Below are positions 9,524-17,840 of a stretch of DNA of 64,000 nt, one piece after another. The position numbers were made by a program, and so were the translations under genes. The notes beneath the pieces were generated by a model. That model was not told the DNA's origin. It saw nothing but the letters and a program-made list of their open reading frames with translations, and searched no databases. How positions within the stretch are numbered: the stretch's first letter is position 1; each line of letters starts with the position of its first letter. The stretch comes from CAVVJA01 sp963801715 (GTDB taxonomy: Bacteria > Actinomycetota > Actinomycetes > Mycobacteriales > Jatrophihabitantaceae): positions 1 to 64,000 of the forward strand of contig CAWDGB010000020.1 in assembly GCA_963801715.1 (NCBI GenBank), written 5' to 3'.

Positions 9524-10507
9524 TCACGGTAGCGGCCGCATGCCGAGCAGCCGCACACCGTCGTCGTCACGAAGCACAGCCGTGATCCAACCGCCGCCAT
9601 GTCCGAGCTGACGCAGGGCATCGGGATCAGCGGTCAGCTCGACCGGCAGGAATGCCCGGTGCTCCCAATCGATTCGCGCGTGATGGCCGGCGCGAGCGAG
9701 GTCGAGCACGGTGCCGTGGTTCGCGAGGCAGTCTCGAGCGTCGTTCAGCCGGCGGATGACGTCGTCGAGTGAATCGACCAATGGCGCGTTCCCGTCGCAC
9801 CAGGTGGCGACCAGCTCCGGGCGGGTGCGGGCCACCCGGGATCCGGACATGTAGGAACCGGCCGCCAGACTCAGGCCCATCGGACCGCCGCCGAGGCCCA
9901 CCAGCGCCAACACCTCGGCGAGAACATGCGGGAGCCCGATGATCCGGGCCACTGCGGCATCCTGCTCGTCGGTGGTCGCTGGCACCGGCTTCGCACCGAG
10001 ATCACATACCAGCTCGGCGAGGGCCAGCCACGCGTCGAGGTCGGTGTCCGCCTCGAGCGTCAACGCCCAGGGTGCGTCCCGGAACAGCAGCGGATCGGCG
10101 GCTGCCCATCCGGTGTTCTCCGTTCCGGCCAGCGGATGTCCCCCGACAAACCGGGCTGACGGGATTACCCGGCGGACCGCTGCGATCACTGGCGCCTTGA
10201 GCGTGCCGACGTCCGTGAGCACCGCACCCGACGTGAGGTGGGGCGCGAGCGAATTCAGGGCCGGCTCGACCTCAGGTAGCGGCATGGCCAGTATGACGAG
10301 ATCCGCGCCATGGACAGCACTGGCATCGGTGGCCGTGACCGGAAAGCCGGCGGTACTGGCCGCTGACGCGGTCGCGAGGTCGGGGTCATATCCGACGACC
10401 TCGAGTCCGGTATGGCGAATCGCTTGGATCAGCGATCCCCCGATGAGACCTAGACCAAGCACCGCGACCCGGCCGAACGTCGCGGTCACCCGGTCCTGCC
10501 ACAGCAC
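9524..10507 (-). CDS. tyrA: Prephenate dehydrogenase
   Basis: This 327-residue enzyme converts prephenate to 4-hydroxyphenylpyruvate with NAD(P)+ in tyrosine synthesis. The N-terminal Rossmann motif is GLGLIGGSLIQAI, followed by LAMPLPEVEPAL, TDVGTLKAPV and the active-site region FVGGHPLAGTENTGWAAADP. The C-terminal half is the helical dehydrogenase domain (TDEQDAAVARIIGLPHVLAE). It begins close to, and divergent from, the tadA-associated genes and is followed on the same strand by the asparaginase gene. This neighbourhood is usual for actinomycetes. Confidence 0.95.
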   Translation of the reverse strand: MLWQDRVTATFGRVAVLGLGLIGGSLIQAIRHTGLEVVGYDPDLATASAASTAGFPVTATDASAVHGADLVILAMPLPEVEPALNSLAPHLTSGAVLTDVGTLKAPVIAAVRRVIPSARFVGGHPLAGTENTGWAAADPLLFRDAPWALTLEADTDLDAWLALAELVCDLGAKPVPATTDEQDAAVARIIGLPHVLAEVLALVGLGGGPMGLSLAAGSYMSGSRVARTRPELVATWCDGNAPLVDSLDDVIRRLNDARDCLANHGTVLDLARAGHHARIDWEHRAFLPVELTADPDALRQLGHGGGWITAVLRDDDGVRLLGMRPLP

Positions 10508-10611
10508 CCGCAGATCACCACAGAACGGTATCGCTGAGCCCTAGAGACCGCAGGCGCAACGTGTCAGGATCGATCCAGGACCAATGGTGCTGGGCGAGTC
10601 TGGCGGTGGTG

Positions 10612-11091
10612 ATGGCGGCGCGCGGATATGCGGTGGCGGCGTTTCGTGACGCCGGCCTGTGGCGCTGCGAGCCGCTGCCGCCGACTGTTCTGACGGATCT
10701 CAGCGTCCTGCTCGCTGCCTTGCGTTCCCAGCCTCCGGAAGGCGGCCCTTTCGTCATCGCCAACGTCGACGACGAGTTCTTCCTGATCGCGCGGCAGGAC
10801 GGTCCGCGCATCTCGTTGCTGCTCAGCGACCTGACGGCGTCCGTCGAGTACCCGCTCGCCGAGCAGGTGCTGGAGCGTCTCGGGGAGGATCCGCCGGACG
10901 ACGACGAGCTGGACGAGGTCTGGCCGATCGGAGACCTCGACCTGTTTGCCGATCTCAATCTGTCCGAGGAAGAGATGGAGCAGCTGCTCGATGATCTCGA
11001 CGCCTATCCGGACGAGATGCTGGATGCGATCGTTGAACGGATAGGGCTCGCGGAAGAGTACGCGCGGGCAAGTGAATCTGCGCGCGTCTGA
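10612..11091 (+). CDS. tRNA adenosine deaminase-associated protein (first copy)
   Basis: An acidic 159-residue protein of the actinobacterial family found next to tadA (TIGR03941 type). Seen: MAARGYAVAAFRDAGLWRCE at the start, FVIANVDDEFFLIARQDGPR in the middle and a strongly acidic C-terminal third (EDPPDDDELDEVWPIGDLDL). The ATG at 10612 is favoured because family-like sequence starts there; the frame is open to 10561. Its biochemical role is not known. It is 17 bp upstream of a paralogue with the same acidic layout, so the pair with tadA is likely one transcript. Confidence 0.8.
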   Translation: MAARGYAVAAFRDAGLWRCEPLPPTVLTDLSVLLAALRSQPPEGGPFVIANVDDEFFLIARQDGPRISLLLSDLTASVEYPLAEQVLERLGEDPPDDDELDEVWPIGDLDLFADLNLSEEEMEQLLDDLDAYPDEMLDAIVERIGLAEEYARASESARV

Positions 11092-11108
11092 ACTCCCGGG
11101 GAGTCGGT

Positions 11109-11618
11109 ATGAGCTACTTCGCGGCCGTGCTCACCCGCACGAAGGATCGGTGGCGCGGGGTCGAGGTCGATCTCGACGATTGCGAGAGCATGGACGACGT
11201 CGCCGATGTCGTCAGCGACGAGCCGGGCGATGTGCGGCTGCTGGTGGTCGAGCAGGATGACGAGTATGTCGCGTTGGCCCGGGTGGATGCCGGCGATGAC
11301 GAGGTCCACGTCTTCTTGTCCGACGGGCATGCCGCGGACGCCTATCCGCTGGCCGCACTGATTGCCGAGGAGTTGGAGGAGATCGCCGATCCCGACGAGT
11401 CCGACGAGATCGACGACGAGTTGGCGAGCGACGTGCTGGCCGCAGCCGGCCATGACAGCACGCCGTTGGGCGATGCGTCCGTCGTCGCGGATTTAGGCAC
11501 CAGCGCCACCGAATTGCTCGGCCTGTGTGCCCATGAGGGCACTTTGCCGATCGACGTGATCGTGGCCGTATGCGAGAAGGCGGGTTGCGCGGACGAGTTC
11601 GAGGCCATCCGCGCGTGA
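11109..11618 (+). CDS. tRNA adenosine deaminase-associated protein (second copy)
   Basis: A 169-residue acidic protein beginning MSYFAAVLTRTKDRWRGVEV, with the family core LLVVEQDDEYVALARVDAGD and VHVFLSDGHAADAYPLAALI. The final ~40 residues (LGTSATELLGLCAHEGTLPI) resemble a helical tail. It aligns in outline with the preceding gene: same acidic middle and same LS/FLSD-x-x-A-x-x-YPLA block. It overlaps the tadA start by four bases (GTGA), indicating translational coupling. Its function is unknown, but the strict association with tadA suggests a role with that deaminase. Confidence 0.85.
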   Translation: MSYFAAVLTRTKDRWRGVEVDLDDCESMDDVADVVSDEPGDVRLLVVEQDDEYVALARVDAGDDEVHVFLSDGHAADAYPLAALIAEELEEIADPDESDEIDDELASDVLAAAGHDSTPLGDASVVADLGTSATELLGLCAHEGTLPIDVIVAVCEKAGCADEFEAIRA

Positions 11619-12109
11619 CGTCGCCGGACGCGGCGATGCATGCCGCGCTCGAGGTGGCCCGGGCGGCGCCGTCATCGGGAGATGTCCCGGTCGGGGCCGT
11701 GGTGCTGGATCGAACTGGTGCGATCATCGCGATGGGGCACAACGAACGAGAGGTGGCGCACGACGCGACCGCGCACGCCGAGATGCTGGCGCTGCGCCGC
11801 GCTGGCGCCGCGGTCGGCTCCTGGCAGCTCACCGGCTGCACGCTGGCGGTGACGCTCGAGCCGTGCGTGATGTGCGCCGGTGCCGTCGTCCTCGCCCGGG
11901 TCGACCGGCTGGTGTTCGGCGCTTGGGACCCCAAGTCCGGTGCCGCTGGTTCGGTGTGGGATCTGGTGCGCGACCGCCGCCACAACCATCGACCCGAGGT
12001 CGTCGGTGGCGTCCTCGAGGCGGAATGCTCGGCGCTACTACAGGAGTTCTTCGTCGATCGACGCTCCGCGCCAGCCCCTTCGAGACGGCCCAGCGAAGGG
12101 GTTCGGTAG
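11615..12109 (+). CDS. tadA: tRNA-specific adenosine deaminase
   Basis: TadA deaminates the wobble adenosine of tRNA-Arg(ACG) to inosine. The 164-residue protein shows the zinc and catalytic signature HAEMLALRRAG and, further on, LEPCVMCAGAVVLARVDRLV (HAE plus PCxxC). GAWDPKSGAAGSVWDLV near the C-terminus is typical of the family. The GTG at 11615 is chosen because it gives the four-base overlap with the upstream gene and the usual protein length. A tRNA-Ser gene follows 37 bp downstream. Confidence 0.95.
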   Translation: MTSPDAAMHAALEVARAAPSSGDVPVGAVVLDRTGAIIAMGHNEREVAHDATAHAEMLALRRAGAAVGSWQLTGCTLAVTLEPCVMCAGAVVLARVDRLVFGAWDPKSGAAGSVWDLVRDRRHNHRPEVVGGVLEAECSALLQEFFVDRRSAPAPSRRPSEGVR

Positions 12110-12146
12110 CCCGAACCGGGCATGCCCGTCCGGTAGGCTGGCGCGC

Positions 12147-12234
12147 GGTGGCGTGTCCGAGCGGCCTAAGGAGCACGCCTCGAAAGCGTGTGAGGTGCAA
12201 GCCTCCGTGGGTTCAAATCCCACCGCCACCGCCA
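12147..12234 (+). tRNA. tRNA-Ser (CGA)
   Basis: A class II tRNA with a long variable arm. It begins GGTGGCGTGTCCGAGCGG, has anticodon loop CTCGAAA (anticodon CGA), T-arm GTGGGTTCAAATCCCAC and acceptor 3' side CGCCACC with discriminator G. CCA is encoded. Confidence 0.95.
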
Positions 12235-12420
12235 ATTCGCCACCGCCGCCCACCGCCAGCGCACTTCGCCGGCAGGCCCATGCGTCTCTTCCCGCGCACC
12301 CATGGGGCAGGAGTCAACTGCTGAGGTGATCAGGAGTGCTCACCCGTCCCAAGAGTGCGCGGGACGCTGCGCCTTCCGCGTCCCGCCGCCACGACCGCGC
12401 GACCGAGGACGGCCCGAGCG

Positions 12421-12458
12421 CGGCTCGGCCGCCCGGCAAGCGCCGGACGGCCGAGCCG
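12421..12458 (-). terminator. Strong GC hairpin downstream of the amylase gene
   Basis: The near-perfect inverted repeat CGGCTCGGCCG ... CGGCCGAGCCG, extended by CCGG/CCGG around a short loop, lies 15 bp past the amylase stop. There is no U-tract, which is common for actinomycete terminators. It could also end transcription from the tadA side. Confidence 0.65.
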
Positions 12459-12473
12459 CCGAGAACCGCGGGA

Positions 12474-14054
12474 CTAGCTGATCTTGCTGCCGCGGAAGAT
12501 CGCCACCGACCCCAGGGCCGGGACCGTCACTGTCGCCCTGCCGTTCTGGTCAACGGTCACCTTGGTGCCGGAGCAGCGGCCGTTGCTGAAGCTGGCGCTG
12601 CTGATGATGTCGCAGTACACGCCGCGGGGCAGCCCCGTGGTGAACGAGCGGGTCTGGGCCGCCGGGCCGTTGTTGATCGTGATCCAGGCCTTGTTGCCGC
12701 GGCTGAAGGCGATCAGGTTCGCCCGGTCGTCCCACCAGTTCGCGATCGGAGCAGCACCGACGGAGTTGTGCCAGCTCACCATGTTGGCCACGCTCTGGTC
12801 CCGGTCGATGCAGATCCAGGTCGGGTTGGCGCCCGAGCAGTCGGTGTTAGTGACGAGTCCGTCGGTGGTCGATGGGGGCGATTGGTTGGTGTCCGTGCCG
12901 AACGCGAAGCCGGCGTACACCTGAGGGGTGCCATAGCCGTACGCGAGGATGAATTCGTTGGCGAGGATGTTCCGCGCGCCGTCCTTGTAGTTCAGCGCGT
13001 CGCCGTTGCGCTCGGTGTCATGGTTCTGCACGAACACCAGCGTCTTGCTGCTCGGGGTCAGGCCGGACTCCTCGCCGTAGGCCCGTAGCGTCGCGATGCT
13101 GCCGACGTGGTCGGCCGGATAGCTCTTGAACGCGTCACGCAGCTGCTTGACACCGTCCAGACCCAACACCGAGCCGGCCGTCGTGAACGCCTGCGGGGAG
13201 AGCAGGCCGGGGCCGCCGCCAAAGACCTCGAGCACCCAGTACGGCCGCTGACCGTCGAGCGTGTCGCGCAGTCGGGCGTAGATCGCGGTCAGGTCGTCCT
13301 GGCCGACGTGTTTGGCTGCATCCACCCGGAACCCGGAGACGCCGTAGCCAATCAGCTTGTTGAGGTACCCGGCCAGTTTCGTCTGCACGTAGTCGGTCTG
13401 GGTACGTAGGTCCTCGAGGCCGAGCAGGTTGCAGTGGAAGACCTGCAACAGGTTATTGAAGTCCTGGATCCCGCCGTCGGAGGACGGGCATTCGCCCGCT
13501 TTCACGTGGAAGTTAGCGGGCGAGTAGTCGGGGTAGTTGTACGGCGTGTACTCAACGCCGCCGTATGACACGTGGCCCTGCCCGGTCATGTGGTTGATGA
13601 CCGCGTCGACGTAGACCTTCACCCCGGCCTTGCGACACGTGGCGACCATGGCTTTGAACTGGTCCTCGGTGCCCATGCGGCTGGTGAGGTTGTAGTCCAC
13701 CGGCTGGTACACCTCCCACCACGGGTGCAGGATCGTGTCGCTGCCGTTGCCGAGTTCGGTCCGTTTGATCGAGTCCTGCGGTGGTGCGACCTGCACCCCG
13801 CCGTATCCCTTCGGGCCGAGCACGGTCGTGCATTCCTTGGCCACGGACGGCCAGTTCCACTCGAACAGGTTGGTTAGCACGTCGTGCGCGGGCCGGTTGC
13901 TGTTCGAACCGGAGTTAGGGTCGGCCTGCGCCAGGCTGCTCAGGGTGAGTGGTACGGCGCCCGCGGCGAGGAGGACTCCGGCGGCGAGCAGAGTCCAGAG
14001 CCTGCGGCGACGTCTGGTCGGCGGGTTGGCGGAGGTTCGCGATCGGCGGTCCAT
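12474..14054 (-). CDS. Secreted alpha-amylase (glycoside hydrolase family 13)
   Basis: This 526-residue exported enzyme hydrolyses internal alpha-1,4 bonds of starch and glycogen. An Arg-rich N-terminus followed by WTLLAAGVLLAAGAVPLTL forms a signal peptide, with likely cleavage after LAQA (residue 44). GH13 motifs: VYVDAVINHM (region I), GFRVDAAKHV with nucleophile Asp245 (II), WVLEVFGG with acid/base Glu276 (III) and FVQNHDTERN with Asp346 (IV). The C-terminal beta domain ends TVPALGSVAIFRGSKIS, the short all-beta domain of actinomycete amylases without a separate starch-binding module. It stands alone, with a LacI-type operator upstream and a strong hairpin downstream, suggesting sugar-responsive control as a single transcript. 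Confidence 0.95.
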   Translation of the reverse strand: MDRRSRTSANPPTRRRRRLWTLLAAGVLLAAGAVPLTLSSLAQADPNSGSNSNRPAHDVLTNLFEWNWPSVAKECTTVLGPKGYGGVQVAPPQDSIKRTELGNGSDTILHPWWEVYQPVDYNLTSRMGTEDQFKAMVATCRKAGVKVYVDAVINHMTGQGHVSYGGVEYTPYNYPDYSPANFHVKAGECPSSDGGIQDFNNLLQVFHCNLLGLEDLRTQTDYVQTKLAGYLNKLIGYGVSGFRVDAAKHVGQDDLTAIYARLRDTLDGQRPYWVLEVFGGGPGLLSPQAFTTAGSVLGLDGVKQLRDAFKSYPADHVGSIATLRAYGEESGLTPSSKTLVFVQNHDTERNGDALNYKDGARNILANEFILAYGYGTPQVYAGFAFGTDTNQSPPSTTDGLVTNTDCSGANPTWICIDRDQSVANMVSWHNSVGAAPIANWWDDRANLIAFSRGNKAWITINNGPAAQTRSFTTGLPRGVYCDIISSASFSNGRCSGTKVTVDQNGRATVTVPALGSVAIFRGSKIS

Positions 14055-14136
14055 GAGGGCTCCTCGGGGAGACTCAGACGCACGCCCCCAAAGCGCGCGT
14101 TAGGGAAAAGCCGTGCGGAGCCAGACGCTAGCGACA

Positions 14137-14152
14137 TCGAAACGTTTTCGGA
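14137..14152 (-). promoter_or_regulatory. LacI-family-like operator upstream of the amylase
   Basis: TCGAAACGTTTTCGGA contains a near palindrome close to the CGAAAACGTTTTCG type bound by many actinomycete LacI-family sugar repressors. It lies 83-98 bp upstream of the amylase start, consistent with starch or maltose control. The cognate regulator is not in this window. Confidence 0.5.
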
Positions 14153-14219
14153 ACCCCCTGGTAACGATGCTGTTGCGCTCTGCGACGGCCGGTGCGCTCT
14201 GCGACGGCCGACGACGCGA

Positions 14220-15446
14220 TCAGGTCGAGGCCGATCCGGGTACCTGACCTGGTCCGGGCCCGGCGTCCGGCCCCGGTAAGCCACGAGACACGGACCGGTC
14301 GTCGGGGCCGCCGCCCATCATCGACAACATGGTCCGACCGCCAGTGCTGAAGAAGCGCCACAGCAGAAGCGCGGCGAGGGCGAGGAAGATGATGTTGAGG
14401 ACGCTCGTGTAGTTCCAGTGGATGGAGGTCTCGCCGACGCTCGCGTGCCGAGGACCTTCCGGGACGAGGCCGAGCGCTTGGAAGATCAGCTCGATGGCGT
14501 AACCGGCCGCGACCATGCTCGCGTAGAACGTCCAGGTAATGAGCCAGGCCGCGCTACTCGCGTAGTAACGCCGGTAAATGTGCACGATCGGAATAATGAT
14601 CAAGTCGGCGAAGATGAACGACACGACTCCGCCGAACGAGATGCCGCCGTTCCAGAGCACGGCGGCGAGTGGCACGTTACCGATCGAGCAGACGAACGAT
14701 GCGACGGCGACCAGCGGCCCGATCAGCGGGCCCCAGATCTTGGCCACCGCCGGATAGTCCGAGAAGAACAGGCCTTGCCAGAACGAGTCGGGAATCCACG
14801 CTGCCGCTGCTCCGGCCAGAAAGAGGCCGATCACAAGATCGCGAATAATGGCGGCCCACGCCATGACGAAGTTATGGCTCACCGACGTGAAACCCGCCGG
14901 GCTGACTAGGCGTCGGAGAAAGCTGCCGGAACCTCCGACGCTCATGTCCATCACGGCGTGACCCTCCATGGATCCGGCCAGCCCGCGGTCGGCTTGCCGC
15001 AGGGCCGCATCTCGGGTCCCGCGAGTGAGGAAACGTCGAAACAGCAGCGCGACGAACAGGATCATCAACGGGCCGCCGACAAATTCGGCGAGGGTGAACT
15101 GCCAGCCGAGCAACAGCGCCAGGATCAGACCTAATTCGATGACGAGGTTGGTGCTCGCAATGGTGAAGGCCATAGCGGCGGTGAAGTCAGCGCCCTTGCG
15201 GACCAGCGACCTGGCCAGGGCGACGGCGGCGTAGGAGCAGGACGACGACGCGGCGCCCAATCCCGCGGCGGTAGCCAGACTGCGCGGGCGATCATCGGGC
15301 AGCAGCCGGGCGATCGTCGCTTTCCGAACCAGCGATTCGATGATGGCCGACAACGTGAATCCCAGGATGAGCGACCAGGTGATCTGCCAGGTCATCGATC
15401 CGGTTGTGGCGAGCCAGTGCTCGATGGCGTCCCACGCCGTGCCCAT
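14220..15446 (-). CDS. DUF318/COG0701 membrane permease
   Basis: A 408-residue multi-pass membrane protein with about eight to ten hydrophobic segments, including ITWSLILGFTLSAIIESLV and LVIGLFLAGAAAAWIPDSF. The signature AAGLGAASSSCSYAAVALAR near residue 65, and a related second half (GPLVAVASFVCSIGNVPLAA), mark the DUF318 permease family. Some members export arsenicals (ArsP); most have no known substrate. A Pro/Gly-rich soluble tail follows the last helix. No arsenic genes are nearby, so substrate is not assigned. Confidence 0.8.
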   Translation of the reverse strand: MGTAWDAIEHWLATTGSMTWQITWSLILGFTLSAIIESLVRKATIARLLPDDRPRSLATAAGLGAASSSCSYAAVALARSLVRKGADFTAAMAFTIASTNLVIELGLILALLLGWQFTLAEFVGGPLMILFVALLFRRFLTRGTRDAALRQADRGLAGSMEGHAVMDMSVGGSGSFLRRLVSPAGFTSVSHNFVMAWAAIIRDLVIGLFLAGAAAAWIPDSFWQGLFFSDYPAVAKIWGPLIGPLVAVASFVCSIGNVPLAAVLWNGGISFGGVVSFIFADLIIIPIVHIYRRYYASSAAWLITWTFYASMVAAGYAIELIFQALGLVPEGPRHASVGETSIHWNYTSVLNIIFLALAALLLWRFFSTGGRTMLSMMGGGPDDRSVSRGLPGPDAGPGPGQVPGSAST

Positions 15447-15507
15447 GCCACCTCCCCGGAAATGTCGAATCGACGACCTGAGGCTGGTCGTGCGCTAGGA
15501 ACGTCGT

Positions 15508-16383
15508 ATGCAGCCCACGACGCTCGCTCGCGCAATGTGGACGCTCTACGAGCCAATCCACGCCATCACCTATTTTGCGGCCGGGGCACGCGCCGAGTTC
15601 GAGGCGGCCGGGCTGCGGGGCTTCTGGCGTGGGTACTTCGCCGGGCGGGCGGCGCCGTTGGGCGCGATCGGTCCAGCTCCGGTCGTAGGAATGTTCAATA
15701 CCTTTGCCCCATCGATGGTCGAACGCGCGCTGCCGGCGGTTTGGGAGCTGGTCAGTCCAGCGGACGCGCTGGCGGTCCGTAGTCGGGGCGCCGCTGCTGT
15801 GCTCGCCGGCGTTGTCGATGCACGAGAAGCGGCCCGGCTCGCCGACCTGCTCGCGCCGATCGTGGCGGCGCACGAACCAGCCGGCCATGCTCTTGGTGCG
15901 GCGAACCTGGCGCTCCCGGAACCGGATGATTCGCAGGCCCGGCTATGGCAGGCCTGTACGTCGCTACGCGAGCACCGCGGGGACGGGCATGTGGCCGCCC
16001 TCGTCGCGGTCGGCGTGACCGGCGCCGACATCCTGGTTCTGCGGTGTGGAATCGACTGGGATCGCGCTGTCCATCAGCCCGCTCGAGGGTGGTCCGATGA
16101 GGACTGGCTGGCAGCGACATCCAGACTCGTTCGCCGGGAGCTACTCGACGCCGATGGCAAAGCCACCGAGGCAGGCCGAGCAGTGGTGGCCGAGGCCGAG
16201 GAGATCACGAACCAGGCGGCCGCGTCGCCGTGGGAGTACCTCGCACCTGGAGACGTCTTCGAGCTCGCGCGCAGCTTGAGCGCGCCCGCCCGCGCTTGCC
16301 GGGAGGTATCTCCCGAGGTCACACCGATCGGCGACCTGCGGCTCTGGGACGTCGAGAACGACCCTGAGTACCTCCATCCGTAA
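15508..16383 (+). CDS. SCO6745-family protein (winged-helix/SalK-like)
   Basis: A 291-residue soluble protein starting MQPTTLARAMWTLYEPIHAI, followed by YFAAGARAEFEAAGLRGFWR and GYFAGRAAPLGAIGPAPVVG. This pattern is typical of the actinobacterial SCO6745 or SalK-like family. A C-terminal helix-turn-helix-like part (WLAATSRLVRRELLDADGKA) resembles a winged helix. The role of the family is unclear: some members sit in antibiotic clusters. Here it is a stand-alone gene divergent from the DUF318 permease and followed by an alpha/beta hydrolase in the same direction. Confidence 0.75.
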   Translation: MQPTTLARAMWTLYEPIHAITYFAAGARAEFEAAGLRGFWRGYFAGRAAPLGAIGPAPVVGMFNTFAPSMVERALPAVWELVSPADALAVRSRGAAAVLAGVVDAREAARLADLLAPIVAAHEPAGHALGAANLALPEPDDSQARLWQACTSLREHRGDGHVAALVAVGVTGADILVLRCGIDWDRAVHQPARGWSDEDWLAATSRLVRRELLDADGKATEAGRAVVAEAEEITNQAAASPWEYLAPGDVFELARSLSAPARACREVSPEVTPIGDLRLWDVENDPEYLHP

Positions 16384-16591
16384 AACCGAGGTGACCGAAA
16401 TCCCCGCTGGTCCGCAAGTTGGCCCAGCTCCGCGACCGGTTGCCGCGCACCTTACGACGGTGGCGCAGCCGGGTACGGTCACGACGAGACGGAACGTCAC
16501 GTACCGAAGAAGAACGACCCGGCACCGGATCGTGACGTAAGCAGCCGACGCCGGTCCTGAGGATGACCTGCCGATCCGAACGGGAGAAACC

Positions 16592-17434
16592 GTGCCCACA
16601 ACCTTCGCCGACTCGTCGACTCGGTTCGTCAGCGCCGCGAACGGCATCGACTACGCGTATCGCGATACGGGAGAGGGCGCCACGCCATTGGTCCTGCTCC
16701 AGCACTTCCGGGGGAACCTCGACAACTGGGATCCAGCGCTGATCGACGTTCTGGCGGCGACCAGGCGCGTTCTCACGTTCGACAACGCCGGAGTGGGCGC
16801 CACCACCGGAACGACGCCGAACACCGTCGCAGCGATGGCGCGCGACGCCGTTGCCTTCCTCGACGCGATGGAGATCGATCAGGCCGATGTACTCGGCTTC
16901 TCGATCGGCAGCTTCATCGCCCAAGAAATCGCGTTGTCCAGGCCGGCAGTGCTACGCAGGCTCGTACTGGCTTCATCCGCCCCGCAGGGCGCGGAGGGCA
17001 TGCACGGCTGGGCCCCGGAAGTGATCGAGGCGGTGGGTTCCCGCGTACCGAGTCCCGAGGGAGTGCTCAAAGTCTTCTACGCACCGTCTCCGGCCAGCCA
17101 GCAGGCCGGACAGCAGTCGCTCGGCCGCATTTATGCCCGCACCGACGGCCGTGACAAGGCCACCACGTGGGAAACGCGGCTAGCCCAGTACGACGCCGTG
17201 TGCGCCTGGGGCATCCCGAACCACCCACTCCTGCAGCGCGTGAGCGCGATCGAGGTGCCGGTCTTCGTTACCAACGGCGACAGCGACCCAATGATCCTGC
17301 CGCACTACTCCTATCTGCTCGCCGGCCTCATCCCGCAGGCTCAGGTCAAGATCTACCCGGACTCGGCACACGGATTCCTTTTCCAGCACCACACCGAATT
17401 CGCCGCAGATGTCGAAGCCTTCCTCAATGACTAG
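16592..17434 (+). CDS. Alpha/beta hydrolase
   Basis: A 280-residue alpha/beta-hydrolase-fold protein with nucleophile elbow GFSIGS (Ser near residue 107), catalytic acid in TNGDSDPMI and His in DSAHGFLFQHH. The oxyanion region is LLQHFRGNLDNWDPAL. The GTG start at 16592 is preceded by a plausible ribosome site (CGGGAGAAACC). Proteins of this subgroup are often annotated as non-haem chloroperoxidases, esterases or 3-oxoadipate enol-lactonase-like; substrate cannot be told from sequence. The 208 bp upstream show no other feature. Confidence 0.85.
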   Translation: MPTTFADSSTRFVSAANGIDYAYRDTGEGATPLVLLQHFRGNLDNWDPALIDVLAATRRVLTFDNAGVGATTGTTPNTVAAMARDAVAFLDAMEIDQADVLGFSIGSFIAQEIALSRPAVLRRLVLASSAPQGAEGMHGWAPEVIEAVGSRVPSPEGVLKVFYAPSPASQQAGQQSLGRIYARTDGRDKATTWETRLAQYDAVCAWGIPNHPLLQRVSAIEVPVFVTNGDSDPMILPHYSYLLAGLIPQAQVKIYPDSAHGFLFQHHTEFAADVEAFLND

Positions 17435-17541
17435 GGCGCCCGCAGCCGGAAATAGGTTACTTTGGTCGGGATTCCTGCCGTCGCAACACGAGGGCTTATC
17501 GTCATCGGGCGGGATCGTCGGGGCCATCCTGAGTGCCAGCG

Positions 17542-17626
17542 CGGAGGATGCGGGATTTGAACCCGCGAGGGGTTGCCCCCAACTCGCTTTCCAAGCGAGC
17601 GCCATAGGCCACTAGGCGAATCCTCC
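17542..17626 (-). tRNA. tRNA-Ser (GGA)
   Basis: The minus strand reads GGAGGATTCGCCTAGTGGCC with the anticodon stem-loop CTCGC-TTGGAAA-GCGAG (anticodon GGA). It has a long variable arm, T-arm GCGGGTTCAAATCCCGC and acceptor 3' side ATCCTCC with discriminator G; no encoded CCA. It is divergent from the SRP RNA gene. Confidence 0.95.
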
Positions 17627-17713
17627 GCTGCGGAGGATACGGGGCCCGGGCGAGGCAGGTCGAGCCGATGGTCGGCAGTCGCCCGGGCCATCGGGCCCGG
17701 GTACGATCGGACG

Positions 17714-17805
17714 CCGACCCCTCGTGTGGCGCTCACCCTGCGAACCTCCCCAGGGCCGGAAGGCAGCAAGGATAAGCAGGCTCTGGCGGGTGCGCGGGGG
17801 GTCCC
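17714..17805 (+). ncRNA. ffs: Signal recognition particle RNA, small bacterial type
   Basis: The sequence contains the conserved SRP apical hairpin GGGCCGGAAGGCAGCAAGGA with the tetraloop GGAA and the asymmetric internal loop AGCA. It is bounded by a long stem pairing GACCCC near 17716 with GGGGTC near 17803. Its place immediately upstream of dnaX is standard for actinomycetes. The RNA binds Ffh to deliver nascent membrane proteins. End positions are approximate. Confidence 0.9.
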
Positions 17806-17840
17806 TGCGTCGCCGGCGCCCGGTCAGTAAGGTCGACGGC

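Noticed and set aside
17643..17689. An 11-bp inverted repeat (GGCCCGGGCGA ... TCGCCCGGGCC) between tRNA-Ser and the SRP RNA as a terminator.
   Set aside because: Both flanking RNA genes are transcribed away from it, so it cannot terminate either. Chance GC symmetry or a promoter-region structure is more likely.
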